A stretch of 55,327 nt of DNA from a virus, in IMG/VR virus record IMGVR_UViG_3300029922_000086, positions 1 to 55,327 of that record. One strand, written 5' to 3'. Positions 27,427 through 35,006 of this stretch are shown in pieces. The first letter of the stretch is position 1, and every line of letters starts with the position of its first letter. A model generated the notes under the pieces. It made no database searches and was not told the DNA's origin. It worked only from the letters and a program-made list of their open reading frames with translations. The translations under genes and the position numbers were made by a program.

Positions 27427-29060
27427 ACAGCTTAAAAGCCAAAATTAAACAATATCTAGCTTATGAAGGTGTCAAAATTACTCCAGATTTGTACGTCGAA
27501 CCTGCCATAATTAACAATTTAAAAATTAGATTTGACTCCCTTTTCAGTGATTTTGACAAATATTCCTTGGAAGATTATACCTTTGCACTTTGGGAACTCA
27601 TCGCAGAAAGCGATAATTCAGAAGATAAATTGGAAACTATTCTTAAAGAAAAAGAAAATGGTTTATTAAAAGCTAAAAATGAAGCACTTGAACTCTTAGA
27701 ACATCGCGCATTTCGTCTTGAAAAAACCTCAAACAAATTGCTTGTGAAAATCGTCGCAAAGGGCAGATTGCTTCCTGGATATTTTTCCTTGAACTTTTAT
27801 GAAGAAGCCCTTTCGAAGTTTCAACATAAGGGTAAAAATTGGTGGGATATTTTTAAAGATGACATCATGCACGCGGTCCCAGTTTACAACCCGCGTGATG
27901 AAAGATTGTGGTGGTTTTCTGAAAATAATCATTGCTTTTTAAACACATATGTGCGCCCGGACCATTCAAAAATGTTTCCCATGACCTATGAAGAAGCTGA
28001 TCCACTCCTTAGAAATTTCCTAGAACACCTTTTCGTTTCTAAAGAAAATGTGATGCAGATTTTGAAGTGGTGCGCGTATTCTTCTTGTCAAAATCTTCAA
28101 ACTTATCTGACCCTCATCGGACATCCGGGCATCGGAAAGACCATCTTTGTGCACGACTTTTTAGCTTTTTACCATGGAGCTGAGAATTTCAATCTTGCCG
28201 CGCGCATTGAAAATTTGCACCAAGGCGTGTCCCATCAATCCACACTCATCTATCTTGATGAAATGGTAATGAATAAAACGGAGCATTATAACATATTAAA
28301 GCGATTTACCAATGATTTAATAGCTATCGATAGAGGTGGTAAATGGGAGTCTGAAGCAACTTCGCGGAACTTTGCAAACTTGGTTTGGTCCTCGAACACT
28401 CGCGAGAACATGGGAGCGCTGACAACTGAGGACCGACGCTTCAAAATTGTTAAAATTACAGATACGCCGCTCAATACTATTTTTTCTGCCGAGGAGATTC
28501 AAAACCTTCGTGAAAATCCTCTATTTAAAAATCAGTTTGTCGGTATTCTTCTTTGGATATTATCTAAAAATGAGGACACTTCTGACGTTAATCAAGTGGA
28601 AGATACCTACGAGAAATTAGAAGTCCTTCTTGCTTCCCGCAGCCTAGAAGTCAAAGAGCTATTCAAGTTGTTCTTCAATATCGTCAATGACTTTGATATG
28701 GAAAATAAAAAGCCCATTCGTCATGAAGAATTTTCTGATGAGATAAAGGAAACCATTGGCTTACCTTTTATAGATTACATGCCACTAACTGCTTTTATTC
28801 TTCCCCGCGCGGGTGGCCCGTATACCCTTCGCATTCCTATGAAAATTCTGCGGTTAATTCTTGATAAAAAGAAGACGCATGAGAAATTTTCACTCACGTA
28901 CAACCGTCTGAGATTTCACCTCATGCAGATTTCGCCCAAGTTCTGCAAAATAAAGCATGTAAATGGTACGCCCAATTATGATTTGGAAATCTATATGCCC
29001 GATGTGAAACAAGAATATGTGGATATCATACGGCTACATGGCCATCGATTTAGCTTGTGA
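27423..29060 (+). CDS. SF3-like/DUF5906-type helicase
   Basis: 545 aa. Walker A GHPGIGKT (residue about 232), a Walker B-like STLIYLDEM (about 277), and RRFKIVKITD further on match the D5/NrS-1-like helicase group (DUF5906). N-terminal ~200 residues could be a primase-like or adaptor region, but no primase motif is seen. Probably unwinds the replicating genome and, unusually, sits behind the terminase genes. Its 3' end is followed by a perfect 16-bp hairpin. Confidence 0.75.
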   Translation: MNSLKAKIKQYLAYEGVKITPDLYVEPAIINNLKIRFDSLFSDFDKYSLEDYTFALWELIAESDNSEDKLETILKEKENGLLKAKNEALELLEHRAFRLEKTSNKLLVKIVAKGRLLPGYFSLNFYEEALSKFQHKGKNWWDIFKDDIMHAVPVYNPRDERLWWFSENNHCFLNTYVRPDHSKMFPMTYEEADPLLRNFLEHLFVSKENVMQILKWCAYSSCQNLQTYLTLIGHPGIGKTIFVHDFLAFYHGAENFNLAARIENLHQGVSHQSTLIYLDEMVMNKTEHYNILKRFTNDLIAIDRGGKWESEATSRNFANLVWSSNTRENMGALTTEDRRFKIVKITDTPLNTIFSAEEIQNLRENPLFKNQFVGILLWILSKNEDTSDVNQVEDTYEKLEVLLASRSLEVKELFKLFFNIVNDFDMENKKPIRHEEFSDEIKETIGLPFIDYMPLTAFILPRAGGPYTLRIPMKILRLILDKKKTHEKFSLTYNRLRFHLMQISPKFCKIKHVNGTPNYDLEIYMPDVKQEYVDIIRLHGHRFSL

Positions 29061-29066
29061 AAAGAA

Positions 29067-29110
29067 AAATGTGTGTCCACTTCATCTTGCGGAAAAGTGG
29101 ACACACATTT
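29067..29110 (+). terminator. Perfect 16-bp hairpin after the helicase gene
   Basis: Arms 29067-29082 (AAATGTGTGTCCACTT) and 29095-29110 pair perfectly around a 12-base loop. On the plus strand it is followed by TTTCTTCTTC and on the minus strand by TTTTTCTTTT, so it could act in both directions. It is likely a transcript end for the terminase-helicase unit. Confidence 0.65.
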
Positions 29111-29228
29111 CTTCTTCAGGAAGTTGTCATTTACTATGAGGTTTATGACCTTTGCAAGGTATTCTATTCTCGTAAAACAGTCAAGAGAAAATAGATATAA
29201 AAGTTTTTTATACCTTGGAGAAGTGGAA

Positions 29229-29351
29229 ATGCGAGAGGTAAAATTTTTTATGTATGGCGTGAAAGAGGAAAATGTTGCGCGACATAGTGACATGCACAAA
29301 CCCGCGCTCAATCAAGGTATCAAAGTTTTTTATAGGTCGCAAGGGAGATGA
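29229..29351 (+). CDS. Small basic protein (40 aa)
   Basis: ATG 29229 is preceded by GGAGAAG 6 bases upstream. The product MREVKFFMYGVKEENVARHS continues with DMHKPALNQGIKVFYRSQ. Short, net basic, no family recognised. It lies between the hairpin terminator and the next small gene, in the same direction. Support comes from the good SD and the amino acid mix, not from homology. Confidence 0.4.
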   Translation: MREVKFFMYGVKEENVARHSDMHKPALNQGIKVFYRSQGR

Positions 29352-29358
29352 TATTGTG

Positions 29359-29622
29359 ATGCAATCTGCACTCAAAGCTTGTTATGAAACATTACCATTT
29401 CCAAAATTATCCTTGGATTTTAAAAAGTTTGAGAAATCAAAATTAGAAAAATTATATGACACAGAAGGAAAACCATATTTTGATTATAAAACTGATTGGA
29501 AAGGGAGGGATTATGAAAATAATCGTTGGATGTCTGTTGAGAGGATGCAAGAAGCCCGTGAGGCTATTCGTGACTTTGAGAAAATGATGTACGAAAAAGA
29601 GTTATTCTTTTTTTCAAAATAA
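29359..29622 (+). CDS. Small Lys/Glu-rich protein
   Basis: 87 aa from ATG 29359 (GTG 29356 is also in frame), with GGGAGATG upstream. Sequence MQSALKACYETLPFPKLSLD then YDTEGKPYFDYKTDWKG and ERMQEAREAIRDFEKMMYEK. No recognised domain. Ends over a minus-strand intrinsic terminator, so transcription in this direction meets the ncRNA unit. Function unknown. Confidence 0.6.
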   Translation: MQSALKACYETLPFPKLSLDFKKFEKSKLEKLYDTEGKPYFDYKTDWKGRDYENNRWMSVERMQEAREAIRDFEKMMYEKELFFFSK

Positions 29623-29625
29623 AAA

Positions 29626-29648
29626 AGCCCCAGGCAAAACGTGGGGCT
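29626..29648 (-). terminator. Intrinsic terminator of the large ncRNA
   Basis: Reading on the minus strand: AGCCCCA-loop CGTTTTGCC-TGGGGCT followed by TTTTTTATTTT. The stem is 7 bp, perfect, GC-rich; on the plus strand no U-run follows, so it points leftward only. It is the natural 3' end of the RNA unit and overlaps the end of the small gene on the plus strand. Confidence 0.75.
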
Positions 29649-29690
29649 ATCTATCTGCACACTCGGTACAGTAGCGAATAAAAGTTATTA

Positions 29691-29763
29691 CTTTTGAAAA
29701 AGGGAATTGAACCCTAAGTCTCGTCGATACTATCCACGCGTTCGCCTCGAACCGTTTCAAAAA
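29691..29763 (-). ncRNA. 3' tRNA-like cloverleaf within the large ncRNA
   Basis: TTTTGAAA and TTTCAAAA close a stem; inside are GTTCG-AGG-CGAAC, a CGTGG-ATAGTAT-CGACG arm, and AGGG-TTCAATT-CCCT with a canonical 7-base T-loop. It is 73 nt. It differs from a normal tRNA: one G-G mismatch in the anticodon-like arm, a 5-base or shorter D-loop, a T-T mismatch at the T-stem base, and no CCA encoded. Might be a degenerate or mimic tRNA. Confidence 0.4.
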
Positions 29764-30123
29764 CTATTAAAATCTCTGTCTTCCCAGAGTGCCCATGGCT
29801 ATTGTCAATATCTCTTTCGAGTCTGTCGATCGCAGCTAACACTACCATATCGCGGATAATTTCACCTTCTAAGTTTTACATCATTGATAATTATCAAGGG
29901 AGGATGGCCCTGTCTTTCCAGGTGTCACATCTTTTTTTTTATTTGCCAGGAATGAGCCGGCAGAAGCTACAGTGCGGAGTCATCGCTTAGCTCTTTACTC
30001 GTCCGCAGTGGGTTCTTAACCAATCATCTCGCTAAATAGTTTAGGCCGTGAATTGAGAGTTATGGGCCAAGGTCTTCTATCCCCAATACTGGAGCTTTTT
30101 ACGAGTATCCATCCATCTCGTTC

Positions 30124-30280
30124 GTTTGATTATCCAGAAGGATTCGAACCTTCGTGGAATTCCCGTTCTCACTCCAGCAAGAGTATTTGGAATTCTTATA
30201 GTTGCTGTTCAACTTTAAACCGGGTCTCACTCCAGACTCCTCCCTCACATTGCTGTGGGCTCAGTCATGGATAATCAAAC
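30124..30280 (-). ncRNA. 5' tRNA-like domain of the large ncRNA
   Basis: The 5' end pairs with a downstream segment through 13 perfect bp (30268-30280 with 30124-30136). A T-arm stacks directly on that stem: GAAGG-TTCGAAT-CCTTC at 30137-30153, with the full T-loop consensus. Between them, in place of D and anticodon arms, lie about 115 bases including a hairpin with GCAA tetraloop (about 30242-30262), an AGTTG-AACAG-CAACT hairpin and GAATTCC/GGAATTC pairing. It is too long for a normal tRNA. Confidence 0.5.
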
Positions 30281-30286
30281 TGTTGA

Positions 30287-30315
30287 AGTTTAGTGAGAAT
30301 AGAACAGGAAGTCAA
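30287..30315 (-). promoter_or_regulatory. Promoter of the large ncRNA
   Basis: Minus-strand TTGACT (30315-30310), a 17-base spacer, and TAAACT (30292-30287). The start expected about 7 bases downstream falls at G 30280, which is exactly the first base of the 13-bp closing stem. That agreement between promoter and fold is the best support for the unit. Confidence 0.6.
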
Positions 30316-30660
30316 GAAAGAAAAAATTTTGTCAGGGGGGCAATCAGTATTTTAAAAATGATATAAACTAGATTTGGGGTGCTCATGTTTGGTATCTTTG
30401 TACTACTATGACATGACAAATGACACATAAGTACGCTTATGTGCCTCATAAATGCCTCGATTATGCCTATCCGCAATGGCACGACCTATAAGCAAAAGTT
30501 ATCGATATCACGAAATCGATAAGCTTAGTTTATCGGGTAAGCTAAAAATATCTACCCATTTCATCTATAAACTGCATATCGTGTACTAATATACTAAGAA
30601 TGTAAACTTTCACAGCCATAATGTAAAAACAGCTAAAAGCCAACTATAAGAAAAAGCTAT
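30316..30660. other. Intergenic region rich in inverted repeats
   Basis: Holds three dyads: CACATAAG/CTTATGTG (30424-30431 and 30436-30443, 4-base spacer), TTATCGAT/ATCGATAA (30499-30506 and 30515-30522) and AGCTTA/TAAGCT (30522-30527 and 30538-30543). Each has operator-like geometry. No gene with an SD was recognised here. They could be repressor sites for the flanking promoters or small RNA hairpins. Confidence 0.4.
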
Positions 30661-30666
30661 TGATAT

Positions 30667-30745
30667 AAAAAAAAGGGCATTGCGCCCAGGTAGGTAAAAA
30701 AGCAGAAATGTGATAGGCTTAAAAAAAAGGTAGGAAACTAGCAGA
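30667..30745 (-). ncRNA. Candidate small RNA, about 80 nt
   Basis: A near-perfect promoter (30752-30779) fires leftward, and GGGC-GCAAT-GCCC followed by eight U ends the transcript at about 30667. The body is pyrimidine-rich and carries CCUACC twice, each beside a long U-tract. CCUACC could pair with GGUAGG or SD-like purine-rich RNAs. No open reading frame with an SD fits. It could be an antisense-type regulator or a decoy; target unknown. The terminator stem is only 4 bp, so readthrough into the large ncRNA is possible. Confidence 0.5.
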
Positions 30746-30751
30746 TATTTT

Positions 30752-30779
30752 ATTATAACGCGTTCAGTTCGATTGTCAA
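30752..30779 (-). promoter_or_regulatory. Consensus sigma70 promoter of the small RNA
   Basis: Minus-strand TTGACA (30779-30774), 16-base spacer, TATAAT (30757-30752). Both hexamers match the consensus exactly, which makes it the strongest promoter seen in the window, yet no protein gene lies downstream of it. Confidence 0.7.
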
Positions 30780-30907
30780 CATCAACAATTTGTATGATAA
30801 TCAAATAATTGACGATAATAATTGATATCAAATTCCTTTTCTCTAGATATTCAATAGTATAAATTATCACTTTGTATATGTTATCGATTGAACTGGGAGA
30901 GAAAGAT

Positions 30908-31405
30908 ATGTACAACCGCTTAAAAGAATTGGTAATTATTTCATCATTATTATTGGTTAGTTGCGGGCAAGTGCCACACGACATTGACCCCTATTTCATT
31001 CCCCTGATAAAAAGATTTGCGCTTGATGCACAGATGGCAGGACTCACTACAGGCGGTTTTGCAGAAATCACGCAAATCACATTCGATTCAAACATGCCCC
31101 CCGGGCGCGAGGGCACATGCGCCTACAATCACCCATATATTATTTCTCCAAAGATATTCAGTGATTTTTATAAAACAATTCGTATCAATCCGGACGTCAA
31201 AGTCCCGCGCGCGAACCAAGACTATGCCTATCTTGTCTTTCTTCATGAACTTGGACATTGTGCGTATCATTTAGCGCACACATCGAATCCCACGGACATC
31301 ATGTATCCGACTCTCGACGAGCAATCGTTGCAAATCGCAGAAGCAAACTATTTCGAACAAGCCGCAGAGAGTGAAAATTCTTGGTTTTCCACCGACCCTC
31401 CTTAA
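30908..31405 (+). CDS. Lipoprotein metzincin-like zinc protease
   Basis: 165 aa from ATG 30908 with GGGAGAG upstream. Residues 1-20 are a type II signal peptide with lipobox LLVSC; the mature protein would be anchored to a membrane facing outside the cytoplasm. A zinc motif HELGHCAYHLAH lies near residues 113-124 (HExxHxxxxxH), and DIMYP follows, matching a metzincin Met-turn. Phage-encoded outer-membrane-type lipoprotein proteases of this form are unusual. Possible roles: superinfection exclusion or surface processing. The gene stands alone before the origin region. Confidence 0.75.
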   Translation: MYNRLKELVIISSLLLVSCGQVPHDIDPYFIPLIKRFALDAQMAGLTTGGFAEITQITFDSNMPPGREGTCAYNHPYIISPKIFSDFYKTIRINPDVKVPRANQDYAYLVFLHELGHCAYHLAHTSNPTDIMYPTLDEQSLQIAEANYFEQAAESENSWFSTDPP

Positions 31406-32088
31406 AAAAGCAAAAAAAGCAAACGAAAGCAAACTCCTGCTTTTAAAGTTTGCGCGTGAAATAAACAAACAATCTCCTCAGAAGCAAAAAAGCAAGAAAT
31501 CTCAATTTCCCCATCTCACAGGCCTTTTTCCCCCGCACGCAAAAAAAAACGCAAGAACGCAAGCCACCGCAAGTGCCTGCGGCTAAAGATATCCGCATAT
31601 TTACAGGACAAAAACCACTTAGCCGCAAAAACGCAAAAAATTCCTATAAATGAATAATAAAAAAGCCAGAGAAAGGATTGAGAAAATGACAAATGGTTTA
31701 TGACTTTTATGTATTTATATATATATATATATATATATTATAAAAATATTATATATAGGGATGCGTTTTTGCTCCACGCAGAAATTGATATCTACATGAT
31801 TTTTTGCGTTTTTGCGTTTAATTCATTATAATCCTTATTTAACGCGACATAATTTGTCCGCAAGCGTTTGCGTGCCCTTGCGTTTTTGCGTTTTTTTTGC
31901 GATTTCCTAAGAAAAAACCTTGCGGCTACTTTTTTGCGTTCTAAAATTTGCATCATTTTTGTGCTTATTTGATATAAAAACGTAAAGAGGATTTCACATT
32001 TCCCAATAATGGAAATCAATATAAAAAAACAATGGAATTCTAAAATAAACGCAAAACTCTTCTCTCCCAAGCTCTCACCTCCTAAGCA
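31406..32088. other. Candidate replication origin
   Basis: No gene is seen in this 680-base stretch. Left part (31400-31640) carries many GCAAAAA/CGCAAAAA repeats in one direction, also ACGCAAGAACGCAAGCC. Right part (31799-31945) carries TTTTTGCGTTTTTGCG in the opposite direction. Between them is a TA-repeat and A+T-rich run (about 31711-31757). Facing iterons around an A+T-rich element look like an origin, and the replication genes start immediately downstream. TAGCCGCAA occurs on both sides as a mirrored pair. Confidence 0.6.
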
Positions 32089-32193
32089 ATGCCTAAAAAA
32101 CCAATGAAATCACAAATTTATGACGCCGCAAATTTGATTTTATTTCTAATTTTCAATAAGATAATTTTACTATTCACCCCGAGAAACTTTTAT

Positions 32194-33792
32194 ATGACTG
32201 TAAATTTGTCGCTTGTTGAGAAAAATGAAAATATAATCGCGTTGTCCTCGTTCATCTCCACGGAATCAGTCGAAGACTCCGAATATCCGAGCATCGTGCG
32301 TCTCGAATATGACCGAGATATCACTACTCTCTCACGCAAGTGCCTTGAGTTGCTCCCTATCTCGCTTTCCGAGGCCATTGAAGAAGCACAATCGGTCACA
32401 GACACAAGCCGGGAGATGTGCCTCATGAGTGCACTCCACTGCCTAAATTTTGCAGCCATGGGCCACGCAAACGTTTTTACGGGCCATAATTCCTCACCCA
32501 TCTCACTTTTCCTTTTGAACGTCTGTGATTCGGGCGAGCGAAAGAGCCGAGTGGACGCAGTGTTCACCAAACCGATTCATCAATTCCAAGAGATTTTACA
32601 AAATGAAGAATCCAAGAACTTGGAGAATTATCAAAATGAATTTGCGCTTTGGAATAAGAAAGTAAAACAATTAGAGAAAATAAATATCAAGTTTGATCAG
32701 TCGAGCGGGGAAGATTATTTACAAAAACTTTCAGAGCTCACAGCCGTCTGTCCTGTTCAACCCGCTGACACCATGCTTTTTGTTTCAGATTTCAACATTC
32801 CCTCGCTCAAGCAATTATTAAAATCCAACGGCAAACCAATTCTCTCGATAAAAACAAATGAAGGTGCATCTCTTTTTCTGACTGATTTTTTTAAGAAAAA
32901 TGGCACAGAGCTCATGGCGATTTTGAACGGACTTTTTGATAATGAAGGAATATATCTCACGCGCGTTGGAACGGGAAAAGTCACAATCAAAGACAAACGA
33001 TTCAACTTTTTTATCCAAATTCAGCCCAATGTGTGGGAAAAAATGATGAAAAATAACGAATTAATCAAAGCGCTTGGATTCACTGCTCGTATTTTAGCTT
33101 GTCGACCGCGAGAGAGAAAAGGCACACGATTAATCTCAGAAAGTCAACCATTTTCGTGTGAAACTCCCGCGATAGATATGTTTAATAAGCGCATATTTTC
33201 GCTTCTTCAAAAAGAGCTGCCACTTAAAAAAATCAGAATAGGAGACAAAATGAAAATTACAAACGAACTTGAGCCCCCTGAAATTTCTTTTACACCTGAA
33301 GCTTACAAATTATGGCTATCTTTTTACAATTCTATCGAGATTGAATTAAAAATTGGTGGCAAGTATCGCAGTATTCATGAGTTCGCTTCAAAAATAGGTA
33401 ATATCTGTGCACGAATCGCGGCGAACTTTCACATTTTCGAAGGAAAAAACGAGGGTGAAAATATCAGCGAAAAATGTATGGAAGGCGCGATTGAGCTTTC
33501 TAAGTTTTTTCTGCAAGAACATTTTATCGTCATGGGAATAAAAAATGTGGATGACCAAGCAGCCGCTGCGATTATTCTTTTTGAAGATTTAAAGAAAATA
33601 ACAGATGGAAATATATTTAGCTTTGATAATAATCTTACGAAGAGATTGACAAAGAACAAAAACATCAATCTTAGAATTAAGAAAACATATAGTCCTGCAT
33701 TAGATTTACTTTTGCAAAACAATTACATTATCAAATCTAGAGAAGGTAAATACTTATTGAATCCGCGCCATGAACAAAGAGAAATGATATGA
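32194..33792 (+). CDS. DUF3987-like replication/primase-helicase protein
   Basis: 532 aa from ATG 32194 (an upstream in-frame ATG at 32089 reads through A+T-rich origin-flank sequence that does not look coding). LFLLNVCDSGERKSRVD, about residue 109-125, resembles the modified P-loop of DUF3987 proteins; TPEAYKLWLSFYNSIEIELK and RIAANFHIFEG are typical of the C-terminal region. It is followed by the DnaG-like primase gene. Likely a replication protein of the phage; the biochemical role of the family is not settled. SD is weak. Confidence 0.7.
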   Translation: MTVNLSLVEKNENIIALSSFISTESVEDSEYPSIVRLEYDRDITTLSRKCLELLPISLSEAIEEAQSVTDTSREMCLMSALHCLNFAAMGHANVFTGHNSSPISLFLLNVCDSGERKSRVDAVFTKPIHQFQEILQNEESKNLENYQNEFALWNKKVKQLEKINIKFDQSSGEDYLQKLSELTAVCPVQPADTMLFVSDFNIPSLKQLLKSNGKPILSIKTNEGASLFLTDFFKKNGTELMAILNGLFDNEGIYLTRVGTGKVTIKDKRFNFFIQIQPNVWEKMMKNNELIKALGFTARILACRPRERKGTRLISESQPFSCETPAIDMFNKRIFSLLQKELPLKKIRIGDKMKITNELEPPEISFTPEAYKLWLSFYNSIEIELKIGGKYRSIHEFASKIGNICARIAANFHIFEGKNEGENISEKCMEGAIELSKFFLQEHFIVMGIKNVDDQAAAAIILFEDLKKITDGNIFSFDNNLTKRLTKNKNINLRIKKTYSPALDLLLQNNYIIKSREGKYLLNPRHEQREMI

Positions 33793-33884
33793 AAAAAGCC
33801 ACGTGTATGGAGCCACGTGACCAGGGGACAAACCCTACATAAAATATAGAGTACGATAATAATAAAAGCAAGAGGGGACAAATT

Positions 33885-35006
33885 ATGCAGCTAAAAATAA
33901 GATGGGAAAAGGAAAATGTTAGAGAAATATTAGAAAAAGTGGACTGTTTAGAACTGGTGGCAAAATTAGGTTACGCTCTGACGAGTCATAGTAAAATGTC
34001 GTGCGTGTGGCATTTGGATAAAACTCCTAGTCTTCAAGTGCACAAAAATAAATTCCATTGTTTTGGATGTGGAAAAAATGCAGATGCAATTGATTTTCTA
34101 AGGCACATAAAACAATTTAATTTTAAAGAATCATTGGAATATTTATCAAACGGGAAATTCATTTCCTCAGAAGCTGCAAATATGCAATTTCAAAATGTTA
34201 ATTTTGAAAAGTGCATGGAGAATGAAAACTTTGTAACGCGACTTAAATGCTTACAACATATTGAAGAATTTCTAAATGATGTCACACAAAAAAAGATTCA
34301 AAATAGAAAGACTCCACGTGACTTATATAAATGGATGGAAAGACGTGGATTTAATATTGAATTATTGTTTTTAAATTATACTGAACATAATTTATTATTC
34401 GTATGCGAAATAAAGAAATTACATCAATATGTAAAGCAAAAAGTTCCTAAGTTTATGAATTCTAATTTATTCAATAAGAATCAGGAAATAAAATGGTTTT
34501 CATATGACTATGGACTTGCTTTTCCAATTTGGAATGAGCATGGAATTACAAGCATGAGAGTTCGCAATCTCATAGGAGAAAATCCCAAAGATGTAGAACT
34601 GCCGGGAATTGTAGGAATGCCAAGTGGGTTTGGGTGGATGGGTTACAAATATTATCAAGAGCATTCTCTTCCCTCACAGGATAAAAAAACAATTATGCTT
34701 GTAGAAGGCGCGCCAGACATGCTTGCAGGCATGGAACTTGCCCACGGTAATTACAACATTGAAGTATTGAGTACAGGCAACGTTAAAAAAGCTGAATTAG
34801 TTTGCAATTTAGAAATGATTAAAAACTGTGAGCGTTTGATCTTGTGTTTTGATGATGACCCAATTGGCCATGAAACAACAGAGCGCGTTGCATACGCTGC
34901 AAAAATGATTGGTATTAAGAATATTGAGAAGGCGAATTTGGAAGGTGCCAAAGATTTGAATGATTACCTAATAACTAAGAAATTGACTCAGCCCAAAGTC
35001 ATTTGA
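33885..35006 (+). CDS. DnaG-like primase
   Basis: 373 aa with SD GAGGGG before ATG 33885. Zinc finger CVWHLDKTPSLQ ... FHCFGCGKNAD (residues about 41-66) is CHC2-type. The Toprim core is VEGAPDMLAG (about 274) and LILCFDDDPIGHETTE (about 320). It synthesises RNA primers on the lagging strand. It ends convergently with the helicase gene, overlapping it by 19 bases. An inter-gene segment 33793-33884 holds two direct repeats, GCCACGTG and GAGGGGACAAA. Confidence 0.85.
   Translation: MQLKIRWEKENVREILEKVDCLELVAKLGYALTSHSKMSCVWHLDKTPSLQVHKNKFHCFGCGKNADAIDFLRHIKQFNFKESLEYLSNGKFISSEAANMQFQNVNFEKCMENENFVTRLKCLQHIEEFLNDVTQKKIQNRKTPRDLYKWMERRGFNIELLFLNYTEHNLLFVCEIKKLHQYVKQKVPKFMNSNLFNKNQEIKWFSYDYGLAFPIWNEHGITSMRVRNLIGENPKDVELPGIVGMPSGFGWMGYKYYQEHSLPSQDKKTIMLVEGAPDMLAGMELAHGNYNIEVLSTGNVKKAELVCNLEMIKNCERLILCFDDDPIGHETTERVAYAAKMIGIKNIEKANLEGAKDLNDYLITKKLTQPKVI

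Larger units (their letters stand above)
29619..30280 (-). ncRNA. Candidate large structured ncRNA, about 660 nt, tRNA-like at both ends
   Basis: A single minus-strand transcript is predicted from a promoter at 30287-30315 to an intrinsic terminator at 29626-29648. No convincing protein is encoded. The sequence folds into many local hairpins: a 13-bp closing stem with a T-arm (30124-30280), C-G-A-G/C-T-C-G, TGCGGAC/TCCGCA, TGCC/GGCA, two hairpins with nearly identical CTGG-A/G-AAGACAG loops (29910-29921, 29776-29787), TTGATAATTATCAA, and a 3' cloverleaf (29691-29763). Size, phage location and tRNA-like parts recall ornate RNAs such as ROOL and GOLLD, but identity could not be tested. Confidence 0.55.

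Noticed and set aside
29073-29228. Upstream extension of the 40-aa gene at 29229
   Set aside because: It begins inside the perfect hairpin terminator and lacks an SD.
29706-29840. Short minus-strand reading frame (MVVLAAIDRLERDIDNSHGH...) of about 44 codons
   Set aside because: It lies within the structured RNA unit, has a poorly spaced SD and overlaps the cloverleaf. A weak coding case remains open, and this is the main alternative to the ncRNA reading.
30124-30280. A normal tRNA gene
   Set aside because: Only acceptor and T arm match; length and missing D and anticodon arms rule out a standard tRNA.
30610-30984. Minus-strand frame with hydrophobic sequence of about 124 aa
   Set aside because: It runs across the small-RNA terminator and promoter and has no SD; composition is that of A+T-rich antisense.
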